Assembly: GCA_026225945.1 (NCBI GenBank)
Contig: JAMJFZ010001074.1
Span: forward strand, 557,001 to 621,000
Length of the DNA: 64,000 nucleotides
Reading direction: 5' to 3'
Origin: Cricetomys ansorgei
Taxonomy: Eukaryota > Chordata > Mammalia > Rodentia > Nesomyidae
Below are positions 51,626 through 62,579 of the stretch, one piece after another. The translations under genes were made by a program, and so were the position numbers. The notes beneath the pieces were generated by a model that was given only the letters and a program-made list of their open reading frames with translations, ran no database searches and had not been told where the DNA came from. Position 1 is the first letter of the stretch, and every line of letters starts with the position of its first letter.

Positions 51626-52535
51626 AGTTTTATTTTTATGAAGAGATATTTTACAAGTCAATTTCTTTGTATTGTATCTTTTGCTGTTTGTGAAGGAGTG
51701 GAAGATGAATGTGGTATAACTCCGTTTCATACAGTGTCCTTGCGTAAATTTAGGTGTTATGGCACTGTACTCCCAAGCTGCATGCTGTGGTCTGTGGCTT
51801 CTAGGTTATAGGCCTGAATAGCTTTGGAGTATGGAATGCAGTAAGCAGTTGTAACACAATGAGTGTTTGTGTATCTAAACAGAAGAGGCACTGTAAGAGC
51901 TGTGCCGTGTAAGGCAGTACTGATGAATGGTCTTGCAGGATTTGAAGTTGTGAGTCAGTGATAAATAAGTATGAAGGCTTAGGCCGTGGCTGCACTGGAA
52001 TTGTCATTGACTACACATGAGACACTTTGAGATTGTAGGTTTGTTGCTATCTGTGTCAATTTGCTATCATAGTGACAAAGTGTGTAGTTAGATCATTCCA
52101 GCACCCATTTTTGAAGAAAAGTGGCTTTTTTCCTGTAGTTTTTAGGGACCCTTGTCAGGCATTAGTAGTAATTTGGTATGTTTGTAAGTAGGGTACTCAG
52201 ATTATCTATTGTCCCATACATTCAGTTTTCCAGAATCTTTGCTGTTTTGGATTATATGAGACTTTGTACCCATTTAGCAGTTTCTCCCTGTTTTTCCTCT
52301 GCTCTGGCTTCTAGTAAGTAACTCACCCACTGTCTGCTTAATAGGTCTGTGAACTCAGCTGAAAAAGAAATTTAAATTATTACTGACTCCTTTAAGAAAC
52401 CAAAGAAAGCTATCCTGTGTTAGAGAAATTTTTCATTAAGCAGACTTTTTAGACTTTAGGTAGTTGAGACCTCTCAGGTTAAGAGCACATTCTTACTGGA
52501 TCACATTGAGATGAAAGCAAATTAAAAGAATTATC
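51626..52535. other. intron 1, apparently unique
   Basis: About 0.9 kb, no recognised repeat or exon. Confidence 0.45.
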
Positions 52536-52665
52536 TAGAGGGATGTGGTGCAAGGTTGTAATCCCAGCTGTTTAGGAGACCTAAGTAGAATTGCAAGTTC
52601 AAACCCTTCTTGAGCTACAGAAGGAGTTCAGGGAATTTATAGACTTTGTGGCAAAACAAAAAGTG
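52536..52665 (+). mobile_element. B4-related SINE
   Basis: 'gggatgtggtgcaaggttgtaatcccagctgtttaggagacc'. Confidence 0.68.
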
Positions 52666-52672
52666 CGAGGAA

Positions 52673-52793
52673 AAAGCTTGGCATGGTGATTCTCCTTTAA
52701 TCCCAGCATTCTTCAAAGAGGAGCCTACACAGCAAGTATCACGTTAGCCAGAGCTGCATAGTGGAGCCCTATCTTAAAAACAAAAAAATGGAA
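52673..52793 (+). mobile_element. B1 SINE
   Basis: 'gcttggcatggtgattctcctttaatcccagcattc' to 'tggagccctatcttaaaaac'. Confidence 0.78.
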
Positions 52794-52799
52794 AAAAAG

Positions 52800-52974
52800 A
52801 GCTGGGTATCTCAGTTGGCAGAATGCTTGTATTTCATGCAGAAAGCCTTGAGTTCAGAGCTTAGCATTTGGAAGTAGAGACAGAAGGATCAGAAGTGCAA
52901 GGTAATATTTGAATACTTATAGAGTTCAAGGCTATCCTGGACTACATGGGACTATATCTCAAGGAAAAAGAAAA
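52800..52974 (+). mobile_element. B4 SINE
   Basis: 'gagctgggtatctcagttggcagaatgcttgtatttcatgc' followed by 'gttcaaggctatcctggactacatggg'. Confidence 0.75.
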
Positions 52975-53057
52975 GGGCTGGAAATATAGCTAAGTAGTGG
53001 AGTGGTTGCCTTGTTTGCCTACATTGTGTAAACAAGGCCCTGGGTTCACTCCTCAAT

Positions 53058-53059
<2 letters not shown>
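52975..53059 (+). mobile_element. ID SINE
   Basis: 'gggctggaaatatagctaagtagtggagtgg...caaggccctgggttcactcc' running into (CA)n. The fourth SINE head-to-tail in the same direction. Confidence 0.8.
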
Positions 53060-53088
<29 letters not shown>

Positions 53089-53098
53089 CCACACACCA
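53060..53098. repeat. (CA)n microsatellite
   Basis: About 18 CA units, one CC interruption. Confidence 0.95.
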
Positions 53099-53225
53099 TT
53101 TGTTTTACTTATTAAGTTTAGGTAGTTATATGTAATGATGCTTGATAAATTTTTACTTTATGTCTTCTATGTATGTAAAGTAATTCCCTAAAATTGTAGA
53201 AGAGCTTTATCAGTAAAAAAAAAAA

Positions 53226-53342
53226 AATTATATTATGTGTGTAGGTGTTCAGCCTGCATGTATGTCTTAGATCCCCTAGGACTGGAGTTACAGACACAGA
53301 GGTGCTGCAGGAACTGGGGGAGCAGCCAGCGCTCCTCAGCCC
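53226..53342 (-). mobile_element. B2/B3-type SINE
   Basis: 'tgtgtgtaggtgttcagcctgcatgtatg' to 'gagcagccagcgctcctcagccc'. Confidence 0.82.
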
Positions 53343-54527
53343 TGTGTTGGATCTCAGGCAGAAATACTGCAGAACTTTAGTTTCCATGCCTGCTTCTCCA
53401 CTTACCTTTCCTGTCACCGCGTGTATGCTGTGCTGCTTGGTCTCGAGCTCCTGGAAAACACTGTGCTCTCCCTAGGAACATCTGCATTCTTGGTGAAATT
53501 TGTCACGCTTGCAGCATCCTCTTTTAGATACTTTCACATTTTAAAATCATCGTTCTTTTCTAACCGCCTCAATTCTGAAGAACCTAATCGTCGTAATTTC
53601 TTTCTACTCCTGTATTATTTATAACATCTTGTGCATCTCACAGTTTATATCCTGTGAATGTCCAAAGCACAGTTTGTTTATTCCCTGAACTTTTTCAGTT
53701 TTTGCTTAGCCGAGTAGTAGTCACCTCTCTTCCTCTTGTTTTCTCCCTTTGCTCATGCTAGGTTGGTGGTAAGCACCCACTTTCTGTGCCAGTTCTGTAT
53801 TAAATTTCTTTATCATGAATTACAGAAAGTGATTTAAACTCCATTGAGTAAATTGCAATTTTAAGTACATTTATTTTAAGATTATTTTCAGATTAGTTAG
53901 ATTAAAATAGAAGTATAATTGTAAGTAAAATACAGTTATCATTTCTTTTAAAGTAGTCTAGTGTTGGACAAGCATGACACTTAATAGCAAAGATAGATTA
54001 ATAAATTAGTATTGTTAGATGAGATGCCCTGGGCTTCTGCAGGAGTGTTAAGTTTAGTTGCTGCATAGTTGAGTACTGCTCTGTTGGAGAGTAAAAAGCA
54101 TGTAGGAAGTACTGTATAAGAACTTTAACATTTGAAAGCTTACTTCTGCCTTAGTTCTTGCATGTATCTGTGAAGCTTATTATAAATTAATAAGCATATA
54201 GTGGACATGATGTTTTTATTTTGGCAGAAAATAGTATCTACAACTGTTTATACTGCATTGACTTTAGTGTCCTTGAAAGCAGAACTCAAAGAAGCCTTAG
54301 TTTCTGAGGTTTCTAATTTTGGATTGTTCTAGATCACCTGTGAGGGTCTTGAGGAGAGCTTTGTTATTTGATGTTGATGCCATTTATTTTTTTCTCATTC
54401 TTTTATTTGCTGTTTCTGAAACTTGGTGCTTAATCATCTTAAAGAAAGTTTTGTTTTCAAATAGAAGTAAAGGTAAGGCTCATGTACTTTTTCGTGAAAG
54501 TAATCACTGCATGAGAAGGTATAAATG
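53343..54527. other. intron 1, about 1.2 kb apparently unique
   Basis: AT-rich, without recognised exon or repeat. Confidence 0.45.
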
Positions 54528-54580
54528 AGGTTGGGGAGATGGCTTGGTCAGTAAAGTCTTTGCCATGTAAAGGAATAAGT
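54528..54580 (+). mobile_element. B4/B2 head fragment
   Basis: 'gaggttggggagatggcttggtcagtaaagtctttgcc', no 3' part. Confidence 0.65.
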
Positions 54581-55024
54581 GAACAACTTGTAGACTCACT
54601 AAACAGTTAGGATGTCTGCCCTGTCCCCTTGCAGGTCTGATCCTTCCTTACTGTTTTTATTCTGTTTCTGATGTGTGATGTGCAGCATGCTTGGGGTGGT
54701 AGGCCACAGCAGGCACTCTCTGAGGAGAGCTCAGTGATGAGAAACTAACAGATCGTTTCTTCTGTAAGAGATAGTACTTTTATTACCTTAACGTTATACA
54801 AGTTGCTAAAAAAAGATAAATGCACACCAGATTCTGCCACTTTGGAAAAGTTGGGGCTCAGAAAGAGAGGACTTATTTATGTCCCATCTCATGGAAAAAG
54901 TATCCGTAGTTTTGGATATTATGGTAAAGGGATGACTTGGTTTTCCTTTTTTGTAAGCCAGAATACCTTTGGAAAGTGGAGAAGGAATGGTCTATAAGAA
55001 CTTTATTTTATATTCTATACAGTG
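54581..55024. other. intron 1, apparently unique
   Basis: No recognised feature. Confidence 0.4.
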
Positions 55025-55135
55025 AATGTAACAGTGTACAGCTGTAATCCTAGTTAGTACCCAAGAAGAAACTGAAGCAGGAGACTCTGAGTTCCAGGCT
55101 GCTCTGGGCTATAGTAGAACCCTGGCTCAAGCAAA
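55025..55135 (+). mobile_element. B4-related arm
   Basis: 'gtacagctgtaatcctagttagtaccc...ctgaagcaggagactctgagttccaggctgctctgggc'. Confidence 0.65.
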
Positions 55136-55374
55136 CATACACACCATATATTTGCTTTGAGTAAAACACCTTTCTTCATTTCCCTTCTCCCATTCTGTCT
55201 ATTCAGTGCCTTCTTTTGGCAGCACCTCATAGGAGCCTCTTCTTTCAAATGGTTACCAAGATCTTAGACCCTTATCTACCCTACTCCATATACTCTTTTT
55301 CTCTTACTAAGCTGTAGTTCTTTTGATAACTACATAATACTTGGTTGAATGGCTCTGCTTTGATTTATAGGTTA

Positions 55375-55500
55375 AAATTTTTTGAGACAGGGTCTCTTAT
55401 CTTAGGTTGGCCTCAAACTCCATATGTAGAATGACCTTGAATGATCTTCCTGTCTCTACCGCCTGACTGTAGAATCCTTGCATGTACAACTACACCCCCT
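55375..55500 (-). mobile_element. B1-related SINE
   Basis: 'ttttttgagacagggtctcttatcttaggttggcctcaaactcc', diverged 3' part. Confidence 0.72.
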
Positions 55501-55542
55501 TTATGGTGCTGGGGATTCTTGCATGCTAAGCAAGCACTTATC
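55501..55542 (-). mobile_element. ID fragment
   Basis: 'ggtgctggggattcttgcatgctaagcaagcac'. Confidence 0.65.
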
Positions 55543-56049
55543 TTTTCTGTGTCTTTTAAAACATTTACTAGTAAAGTATATCTGTAGGGTACATTTGTGT
55601 AAAGAATTGCTGAGTCAAAGGGAATGCACATTTAAATTGTTTTCTGTAGGGGTTATGCCAGTTTACACTGCCCCAGCCCCTTTTGTGTCTGTATTGGAAC
55701 TGAGTAAGCTTGGGAGTGTGGGGATAAGAATAGTTTTTTCTTTCTGATGAAATGACAGTTACCACATAATTCAGTGTTTGGTGTTTCTGGTAAGTTTTCA
55801 CAGGTCTGAACTTCATTTTTCATTATACTTGATTCTTACGTGAGGTATAACTGATATTTTTCTGGACTTTTCCCCATGTGAACTTTTAAATGACTTTTCC
55901 ATATATCATAAAAAAGTCAAGTATTTTACCAAGTTGTTTATAGATTTAATTTTTTTGCATAGAAATTAAAATATTTTGAGCTTATTGTTGAACTTATTGA
56001 ACTTATCTGTATCCATTTTTCATTTTATCATCATTTTTCTTTTTTTTCT

Positions 56050-56169
56050 TCTGGAGATAGTGTCTCTGTTCAGGAACTAGCTAATGTAGTCCAGGCTGAC
56101 CTTCAATTCAGAGATCTGCCTGCCTCTGCTTCCTGCCTGGGGTTAAAGGCATATGCCACTCTGTCTAGC
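56050..56169 (-). mobile_element. B1-related SINE
   Basis: 'ctaatgtagtccaggctgaccttcaattcagagatctgcctgcctctgcttcc'. Confidence 0.78.
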
Positions 56170-56231
56170 TATTTTAGATATTTATAACAACATCCCCATC
56201 TTTCCCCTTCCCCTTCCTATCTCTCCCTCTC

Positions 56232-56357
56232 AAGACAGAGTCTCACTATGTAGCTCTGTCCTGAAATGCACTCTGTAGACCAGGCTGGCCTTGAACTCAT
56301 AGCGATCAGTCTGCCTCTGTCTCCCAAATTCTGGGATTAAGGCGTGTGCAGCCATCC
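56232..56357 (-). mobile_element. B1 SINE
   Basis: 'aagacagagtctcactatgtagctctg' to 'ctctgtagaccaggctggccttgaactcatagcg'. Confidence 0.85.
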
Positions 56358-56371
56358 TTCCTTATTTTTTG

Positions 56372-56450
56372 TTTTTGAGGTATTGGAATGTGAACCTCAA
56401 AACCTTGCTTGAGCATGCTGGATAAATGCTCTACCACTGAGCTACAGCCC
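56372..56450 (-). mobile_element. ID SINE
   Basis: 'gagcatgctggataaatgctctaccactgagctacagccc'. Confidence 0.8.
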
Positions 56451-56457
56451 ATCTCAT

Positions 56458-56567
56458 TGTATTTTGAGATGGTGCTGTTTGGAGTTGTCCAGGCTGGTTT
56501 TGCATTTGTCATCTTGCCTCAGCCTCCTGAGTGCTGAGGTTCCAGGTATGCACCACCATGACCAGCT
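56458..56567 (-). mobile_element. B1-related SINE
   Basis: 'ttttgagatggtgctg', 'gtccaggctggttttgc', 'gtatgcaccaccatgaccagc'. Confidence 0.75.
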
Positions 56568-56879
56568 CTATTCTGTTGGATTCTAAATAGCTGGTTTTCC
56601 AATCAGCTCACTATTTCTCAGTAGGAATAAAAAGCTAAATTGTACATTTCCTCTTTCCACACATACAAAAGGGAGGGTGTTCTGAATGGAAAGAATTAAC
56701 TTGGAGACTTTAATTGAATTGCTGAAAAGTATCCAACCTCATCTGGTGTTCTGTACACTGGATATAAGACGCTGGCTGGTGTTGGAGATAAGACTAGGCA
56801 GATTTTGTTACTGTACCTGTTAAAGCTAAATAGCATTTTGTGATTGACCTTAGTAAGTTTTATGTTACTGTTTTTGTTT
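56568..56879. other. intron 1, apparently unique
   Basis: No recognised feature. Confidence 0.4.
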
Positions 56880-56985
56880 TAAGTTGTGTCTCAATATTTA
56901 GTTGAGACTAGCCTTGAACCTCAGATCTGCTTGCCTTTCCCCACTGAATGCTGGGATTAAAGGTCTATACCCCCCATACCTGGCA
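56880..56985 (-). mobile_element. B1-related SINE, diverged
   Basis: 'gttgagactagccttgaacctcagatctgcttgcc...tgctgggattaaaggtctatacc'. Confidence 0.72.
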
Positions 56986-57079
56986 AGTTTTTGTTTTTTT
57001 TGTTTTTCCTTAGAATAACAACAAAGAACCTTTAATGAAAAATAAGTTTTGGCTTGGTTTAAATAGTGGTCCTTATGTC

Positions 57080-57177
57080 CAGAATGGTAGTGTAGGCCTC
57101 TTATCCCAACACTCTGTAAGATTATGAACTTGAAGTCAACCTGGTCTATATAGTAAGATCCTATCTCAAAAATAAAT
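57080..57177 (+). mobile_element. B1/B4-related SINE
   Basis: 'gaatggtagtgtaggcctcttatcccaacactctg...gtcaacctggtctatatagtaag'. Confidence 0.68.
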
Positions 57178-57685
57178 AATCTCATACAGAGTAATAATAA
57201 ATACAGTTGGATAAATTGTAAGAGAGACTGTTTTGTGTCCAAGAATAACATATATGATTTTCCTCCCAAATGTGAACATTTAGTCCCTTGCTTACTTGGC
57301 ATGGTTGAGATCAGTAACAAGCATCGCCTGGGGTCTTCATTAGAAATTTGTTACATAACTTTCCAGAGACTGCCTCATTTTCATGATAGTCAGTATAAGG
57401 GTAATTTACTAAAGCAGTGTTTCTGAAACATAAATATGAATACCCGTTGTTGGCAGTCTTACTACAATCAGACTCATTGGTATGAGGATGCCGCTGAGAC
57501 GCTCTGTTTCTTGGTCTTATTTTCCTCTGTACTCTGACTTGAAGGGCCTTATGCATATTAGGGAAGCATTGCACTGCACTGAACCATGGCTCCACTCCTT
57601 TGTTTTTTTTCAGTTTTGATGCTGTTACCTCAGCTGACCTTGAGCTGTTTTGTATTCTGGGTGAGCCTTGGACTTTCCATTTTGT
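57178..57685. other. intron 1, apparently unique
   Basis: Two oppositely oriented frames of 60-95 codons overlap here. No coding support. Confidence 0.4.
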
Positions 57686-57687
57686 TT

Positions 57688-57830
57688 TCCTTTGAGACAG
57701 GTCTTATGTATGGCCGTGGCTAGGCTGGAACGCACTTTATAGCCCAGGCTGGCCTTGATATCACTGGTAGTGATACTCCTGCTTCTGTTTCCAAGCGCTG
57801 GGCTTATAGATAGGCGACATCACATCCAAC
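57688..57830 (-). mobile_element. B1-related SINE
   Basis: 'tttgagacaggtcttatgtatggccgtggc...atagcccaggctggccttgatatcac'. Confidence 0.78.
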
Positions 57831-57831
57831 A

Positions 57832-57907
57832 AGCCTTGGATTTGCACTCCGACTACTTGAGCCTCCAGAGTAGTTAGGATTACAGGTTTATACAACCAGG
57901 TTTGGCA
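57832..57907 (-). mobile_element. PB1/B1 fragment
   Basis: 'ttgagcctccagagtagttaggattacaggtttatacaaccagg'. Confidence 0.6.
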
Positions 57908-58077
57908 GGGCTTTCATCTTTCTGCTGGACTTCCCCACGTCATGCTTGCATTACTGAAACCACTCCATACTTTGACTAGCAAAGCTGTTTTCTTGATTAC
58001 TTGGTTGGGTTAAACCTGGTATGTTGATCAGAAATATTACTCTTTTTGGCTATTCTGTGGATGGGTTCAATGTTTCT

Positions 58078-58131
58078 CTGTGTGTGTGTGTGTGTATGTG
58101 TGTGTGTGTGTGTGTGTATGTGTGTGTGTTA
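58078..58131. repeat. (GT)n microsatellite
   Basis: About 25 GT units with two TATG interruptions. Confidence 0.95.
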
Positions 58132-58220
58132 GGTAGAACGATAACTTCGTGAGAGTCAGCTCTCTCCTTTCAGTGGGTCCTGGGGCTTGCATGTCCCGTC
58201 CTCTGAGCTATTAAATGAGC
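58132..58220 (-). mobile_element. B3A-type SINE fragment
   Basis: 'ataacttcgtgagagtcagctctctcctttcag' and 'ggtcctggggcttgcatg' match the reversed B3A body. Confidence 0.65.
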
Positions 58221-58439
58221 CCTCTTCTTTAACTGCTATCATTTATTTCTTCTGCTTACTGTAGATTAAATTTGATGGGTGTTTTTTAAGTTGAAGTATA
58301 TTGGTTTTTATATCTTTAAAGTATATATTTCCAGGTCCATGCATTTTCCTCTTAAATACTGCTTTTCTATATGTCCAAAATTTTGGTATTGTATTTTTTT
58401 CACTTAATGTTTTAAGTTTTTCTTTTAATTATGAGTAAA

Positions 58440-58616
58440 ATGCCATTTTGTAACTATGTATATGTGAGTACAGGTGCCTGAGGAGGTCAGAAGTTGGTTC
58501 CCCAAAAGGTGGAGTTCAGACAGTTGTGAGCCACACTGTGTGGTACTGGGAACTGAACTTGGATCCTCTGCAAGAGTAGTATGCACTCTTAACTGTAGAG
58601 CCTTCTCTCCAGCCCC
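58440..58616 (-). mobile_element. B3 SINE
   Basis: 'gaggaggtcagaagttggttcccc', 'gtggtactgggaactgaacttggatcctctgcaagagtag' and 'ctctccagcccc'. Confidence 0.88.
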
Positions 58617-59369
58617 AACATGCTTATTTCTATTAAAATTTTTTTCTTTGACTCCTGTCTTGTTTAGAATTAATTTGATTAATTTCTAATTATTTCAGGG
58701 ATTTCCGGTAGTCTTTCTGTTAATGATTTCTATTTTAATTTTATTAGAGGTTGAGAGCATATTTGATAAGCTTTCTAATCTTTTAACTGTGTTTTATTCA
58801 CGACAGAGATGTCTGTCTTGGTGACTGGACCTTGTGTGCTTGAGAAAGATGAATGTGCTCTGCTGCGGTTACAGGAAGTGTTTGGTGGTTCTACCCAGTT
58901 GATGGGTGTGGTGTTGGTTCAGCTATTTTTTGGGGGGGTCCTGGGGTCTCCTGTAACAGTAGATTTCATGTTTTTCTTCTGCAGGCTCTTTTTGTATTGA
59001 ATTTTGGCGCTCTGTTTGCTCATATATACACATTAAAAGGTTTTTTCATTTAGAGTTCTTTTGTATTTGATAATTCAGCTAATCCTACTTTCTTTCTTTG
59101 ATTGAGCTATAAAGCAATAATTATAGTCATGTAGAATTTGTTTTGAATCTTGTTAGGATGACTTCTCTTCAGATTATATTTTGTCTTTCAGTATACCTTG
59201 TAATTCTGTATTAACAGCCTGGACATAAAGCTACTGAGTTAAAAAGATAAGATTAATAGGCATTTAGTTTGGAGTTCTTTGTTTATCTGGCTAGGAGTTA
59301 AGACCATGTTATTCCAGGTATCAGGTTGAAATTTTATCTGATAGTCTTCATGTTGTCTTTGGGTTTAGG
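58617..59369. other. intron 1, AT-rich, apparently unique
   Basis: No recognised repeat or exon. Confidence 0.45.
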
Positions 59370-59576
59370 CAGTGGTTCTCAACCTTCCTTTAATACAGTT
59401 CCTCATATTGTGATGACCTCCAACCATAAAATTATTTTCATTGCTGTTTCATAACTGTAATTTTGCTACTGTTATGCATTGTGATATCAATAGCTGATAT
59501 GCAGATGGTCTTAGGCAACCCTGTGAAAAGGACCTTTGACCCAAAGGAGTCGTGGTCCACAGGTTGAGAACCACTG
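59370..59576 (+). mobile_element. URR1 hAT-Charlie DNA transposon, complete
   Basis: Both 15-bp termini are intact (cagtggttctcaacc ... ggttgagaaccactg). 207 bp in Jmy intron 1. Confidence 0.93.
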
Positions 59577-60039
59577 CCCTAGTAACTTGGTTGAGATGTG
59601 TACTTTTAGTTTTTTCATCTTGTCATGGAGACTCTGTTATGTGGTGGTAAGGTACTGGATGGAGAGGAAGTGTGAGGGAGTGTTCTGTGTGACAGTGAGG
59701 TTTCTGTCTTATAGGCTGTGCCCTTGGGTTGTCACTTTGACAAGTACTTCTCAGTATTTACCCATATCCCCTCAATCCTGTGGCAGAAGGCAAGGGAGGT
59801 TGTAAGCTGAGTCTGTGTCCCTTCTTGTAGATAAGTAAGGTTCTGGTAAACTCCCAATATTTAAGGCTCTAGTAAAGTATTTACTTCTGAAGGCAGATTT
59901 TGTTAAGAACAGGATAGTCACAGAATATTATCCAGAATGGCTACTTGTTGTTTTACTCTAGGATCAGAAGGGATTTTCTGTGATTTCTAACATGAAAATA
60001 TTCCGATCCAGAAAGTAAAACTCAAATTTAGGATAGGGC
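59577..60039. other. intron 1, apparently unique
   Basis: No recognised feature. Confidence 0.4.
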
Positions 60040-60126
60040 CTTGTTTTCTATTCATGATACTGGGTATGAGCCCAGGGCCTGGGCCCTGTCAGGCCGGGTG
60101 TTCTACACTGAACTACATCCCCAGTC
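60040..60126 (-). mobile_element. ID-related SINE
   Basis: 'gatactgggtatgagcccagggcctgggccctg...gttctacactgaactacatccccag'. Confidence 0.75.
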
Positions 60127-60274
60127 CAGAGTGTCTAGCATCATGACTCTCAAATTTGTCTATACCGAGACTGCAGCGTTTGACCAGGAGGTTTTCCCAC
60201 CTGTTCTTGGTTCCCAGAGAGTGAGCTTGCTTGCCGTCAGCCCTCTTCTTTTCCTCCTTACCTTTTCCATTATT

Positions 60275-60395
60275 TTATTTATTTTTTGTTTCTGAGAGAA
60301 TGGGTGCCCAGGCTGGCCCTGAAATCCTAGGCCTAAGAAGTGACCCTGCTTGTTTTTGGAGTAGCTGAGACTGCACATGCTTGTGCCCCGCCCCC
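60275..60395 (-). mobile_element. B1/PB1-related SINE, diverged
   Basis: 'gtgcccaggctggccctgaaatcctaggcc' and 'gagtagctgagactgcacatgc'. Confidence 0.62.
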
Positions 60396-60720
60396 CAGAT
60401 CTCCCCCCACAGGCTTCTGTTCTTGGTTTCTCCTTCAGTAAGTTGTAGCTGTCGGTCTGACAATGTTAAGGATAGCAGCCTGTCCCCAAGACCTCAGTGC
60501 TCTAAGTCTGAGAAGAGAATTGATTTTCAGCTTGTTTAATAATGAAAATACATCTACTAATTTTTTTGATTTAGCATGTAGAATTTGAAAGCTACCATTG
60601 TCATACATACAATAAATAAAAATAAATAGTATAAAATATTTTCTCACATCCCTTGTGATTCTTTTGATGTATCTCTAAATATGTTATTTTTCAGATTTTA
60701 AAAAAGTTTTTTTTTTTTCT
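60396..60720. other. intron 1, apparently unique
   Basis: No recognised feature. Confidence 0.4.
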
Positions 60721-60721
60721 A

Positions 60722-60938
60722 ATCTTATTATTTATGTGTGGTGTTTTTCCTGAATGTGTGACTCTGTACCATGTGTGTATGCCTGGAGGCCCTGGAGGTC
60801 AGAAGAGGGTTTAGACACCAACACCCCCCACCCACCCACCCTCATCACTGGAGTTAGTCTTGAGCCACCATGTGGGTGCTGGAAATCAAAGCTGGGTCCT
60901 TTGGAAGAACAGCCAGTGCTGAGCTATCTCTCAGTCCC
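60722..60938 (-). mobile_element. B3 SINE
   Basis: 'ggaggccctggaggtcagaagaggg', 'gagccaccatgtgggtgctgg' and 'ggaagaacagccagtgctgagc'; a CCCACC run replaces part of the body. Confidence 0.85.
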
Positions 60939-61129
60939 TAACTTACAGCTTTATGAAAACTTTACAACTATTGTAATTCCATTGTGGTAAAAAGTAAAAA
61001 ACATACTCAGTACTCTAGTTCTGTTCAGTTTTTAAGACTTTTTTTATGGTCTAACATAGGTTTGTGTTGATGGAGACAGTGGGTTTTGTTGTTTTGTTTT
61101 TTAAGTGTGCGCACACGGGAGCGCTGCTG

Positions 61130-61240
61130 GTAGTTTTTGAGACAGGATCTCATGTAACTGAGGTTGCTTTCCCATCTACCATATAGATGAAAATGACCCT
61201 AAACTCCACGGCTTCTCAGCGACTCTATAAACCCAGGCAC
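61130..61240 (-). mobile_element. B4-related SINE arm
   Basis: 'gtttttgagacaggatctcatgtaactgagg...gatgaaaatgaccctaaactcc'. Confidence 0.6.
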
Positions 61241-61244
61241 ATCT

Positions 61245-61411
61245 GTCCAGGGATGCACCGCCCACAGTGGGCTGGCCCTCCTGCATCAATTAGTAATCAA
61301 GAAAATGCCCCGTAGTAATGCCTGCAGGCTAGTCTGATGGAGGCAGCTCCTCAGTTGAGGTTCCTTCTTCCTAGCTGTGTATAGATCTGTGTCAACAACT
61401 AAACAGCACAG
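61245..61411 (-). mobile_element. LTR/MaLR-type repeat fragment
   Basis: 'gcaccgcccacagtgggctggccctcctgcatcaattagtaatcaagaaaatgcccc' to 'gtgtcaacaactaaacagcac'. It ends 233 bp before the Jmy exon 2 acceptor. Confidence 0.72.
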
Positions 61412-61644
61412 TGATAAAGTGTATTTTGATTTTGTTATATGATTGGAGAGCACTACTAGATGAATATTTTAAGACAGGCAAGTAATAAACTTTACCTCTT
61501 AGGAATAGTGAGACACTTGAAGTTTGGAAATGAGTGTTGACATTCAAACTGTGTGTTGAGTTCCTTCTTGATTCTGGGTTAAAAGCAATACAGTATCAGT
61601 TACCATATTTAGTTTTCTTAGTATTGAAATTTTCTTGTTCGCAG

Positions 61645-61818
61645 CTCTTGGACAAGCACAAAACTATAGAGAGCATGGTAGAGCTTTTGGACTTGTATCA
61701 GATGGAGGACGAAGCCTACAGCAGCCTTGCGGAGGCCACAACGGAACTCTACCAGTATTTACTTCAGCCATTCCGAGACATGAGAGAGCTTGCTATGCTG
61801 CGAAGACAGCAGATCAAG
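61645..61818 (+). CDS. Jmy: Jmy second coding exon: residues 332-389, helical segment
   Basis: Fifty-eight codons beginning LLDKHKTIESMVELLDLYQ and ending LAMLRRQQIK continue the JMY protein directly after exon 1. The acceptor is a pyrimidine-rich run ending ttgttcgcag at 61644. The donor AAG|gtattt at 61819 lacks the usual G at +5. Both ends are phase 0, so joining to exon 1 gives ...RKRIQE-LLDKHK... with no shift, and skipping the exon would keep frame. The content is rich in Leu, Glu, Lys and Arg and reads as amphipathic helix leading into the coiled-coil region of the WHAMM/JMY family. The following exons lie beyond 64000. Confidence 0.95.
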
Positions 61819-62504
61819 GTATTTTTCTTTTTTTAAAAGCCTAAACTGTAGCCACTCTACTTAATCGTTCCCAGGCTGGCTAGTCACACATTTTAATTAC
61901 AAAAGGAGCTTTTTAAATAATGCGAACAGATTCTCAGCCTTTCTTCTCCAAGGTCCTTGTTGGGACACTTATTGTTGTACTCTTATTTAAACGTTTGAAA
62001 ATTACTGAAATGCCAGTTATTTTAAAATATGTTTGGCACTTGGATTACATGGGTATCAGAAACCTAAGACTGGATTTTAGAATTTTCTTAACATATAGCA
62101 ATCAACCCAAGACGGAACAACTAGATGACATGGGTGTCCCACCAGTTCTGGATTGCTCGCAGTGTTTGGAGACATCACCTCTGTAGGTCAGCATTGACTA
62201 CTTAGTCTAGATTTGTTCTTAGAAATATGTTAATTAATAGTGTATATTGGATATTAATTTGAGAAACATCTATAGACCATATTGAGTAAGTTATTGCTAC
62301 GTATTTCATTGTTCTTGGGAAGCATAGGAGAAATAGATCATGCTCATTTCAATGCGTAGCTTTCTTTAAGATAAAAATATTTTACGACATTTATTCTAAG
62401 CTGTTGCCTCTCATATCATCAACCAGTACTATTTTATTCTTTGTGCGTCTTATGAATGCTAATTACATACAGTCATCTTTCCTAGTAATTCACCGAAAAC
62501 TGTT

Positions 62505-62578
62505 CTGTTTTCTTAGGTATAGGTGACAAAGATTGGTACTGGATTGATAGTATTTAAATGCATTTTCTAACTGGTAGT
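62505..62578 (+). repeat. Intron 2 duplicated segment, copy A
   Basis: 'ttaggtataggtgacaaag', 'attggtactggattgatag' and 'ttttctaactggtag' recur in copy B at 63704-63781. Confidence 0.85.
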
Positions 62579-62579
62579 T

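Larger units (their letters stand above)
42697..61644 (+). other. Jmy intron 1 (18,948 bp)
   Basis: A GT-AG intron between the two recognised coding exons. It is AT-rich beyond the CpG island, SINE-rich, with one URR1 copy and several LTR-like repeat pieces. I saw no further exon-like open frame with JMY similarity. Its own repeats are listed separately. Confidence 0.92.

Noticed and set aside
61534..61644. In-frame ATG and open frame just upstream of exon 2 (possible alternative first exon)
   Set aside because: The 37 extra codons are not JMY-like and are followed by a proper acceptor. There is no promoter-like composition, so the open frame is probably chance.
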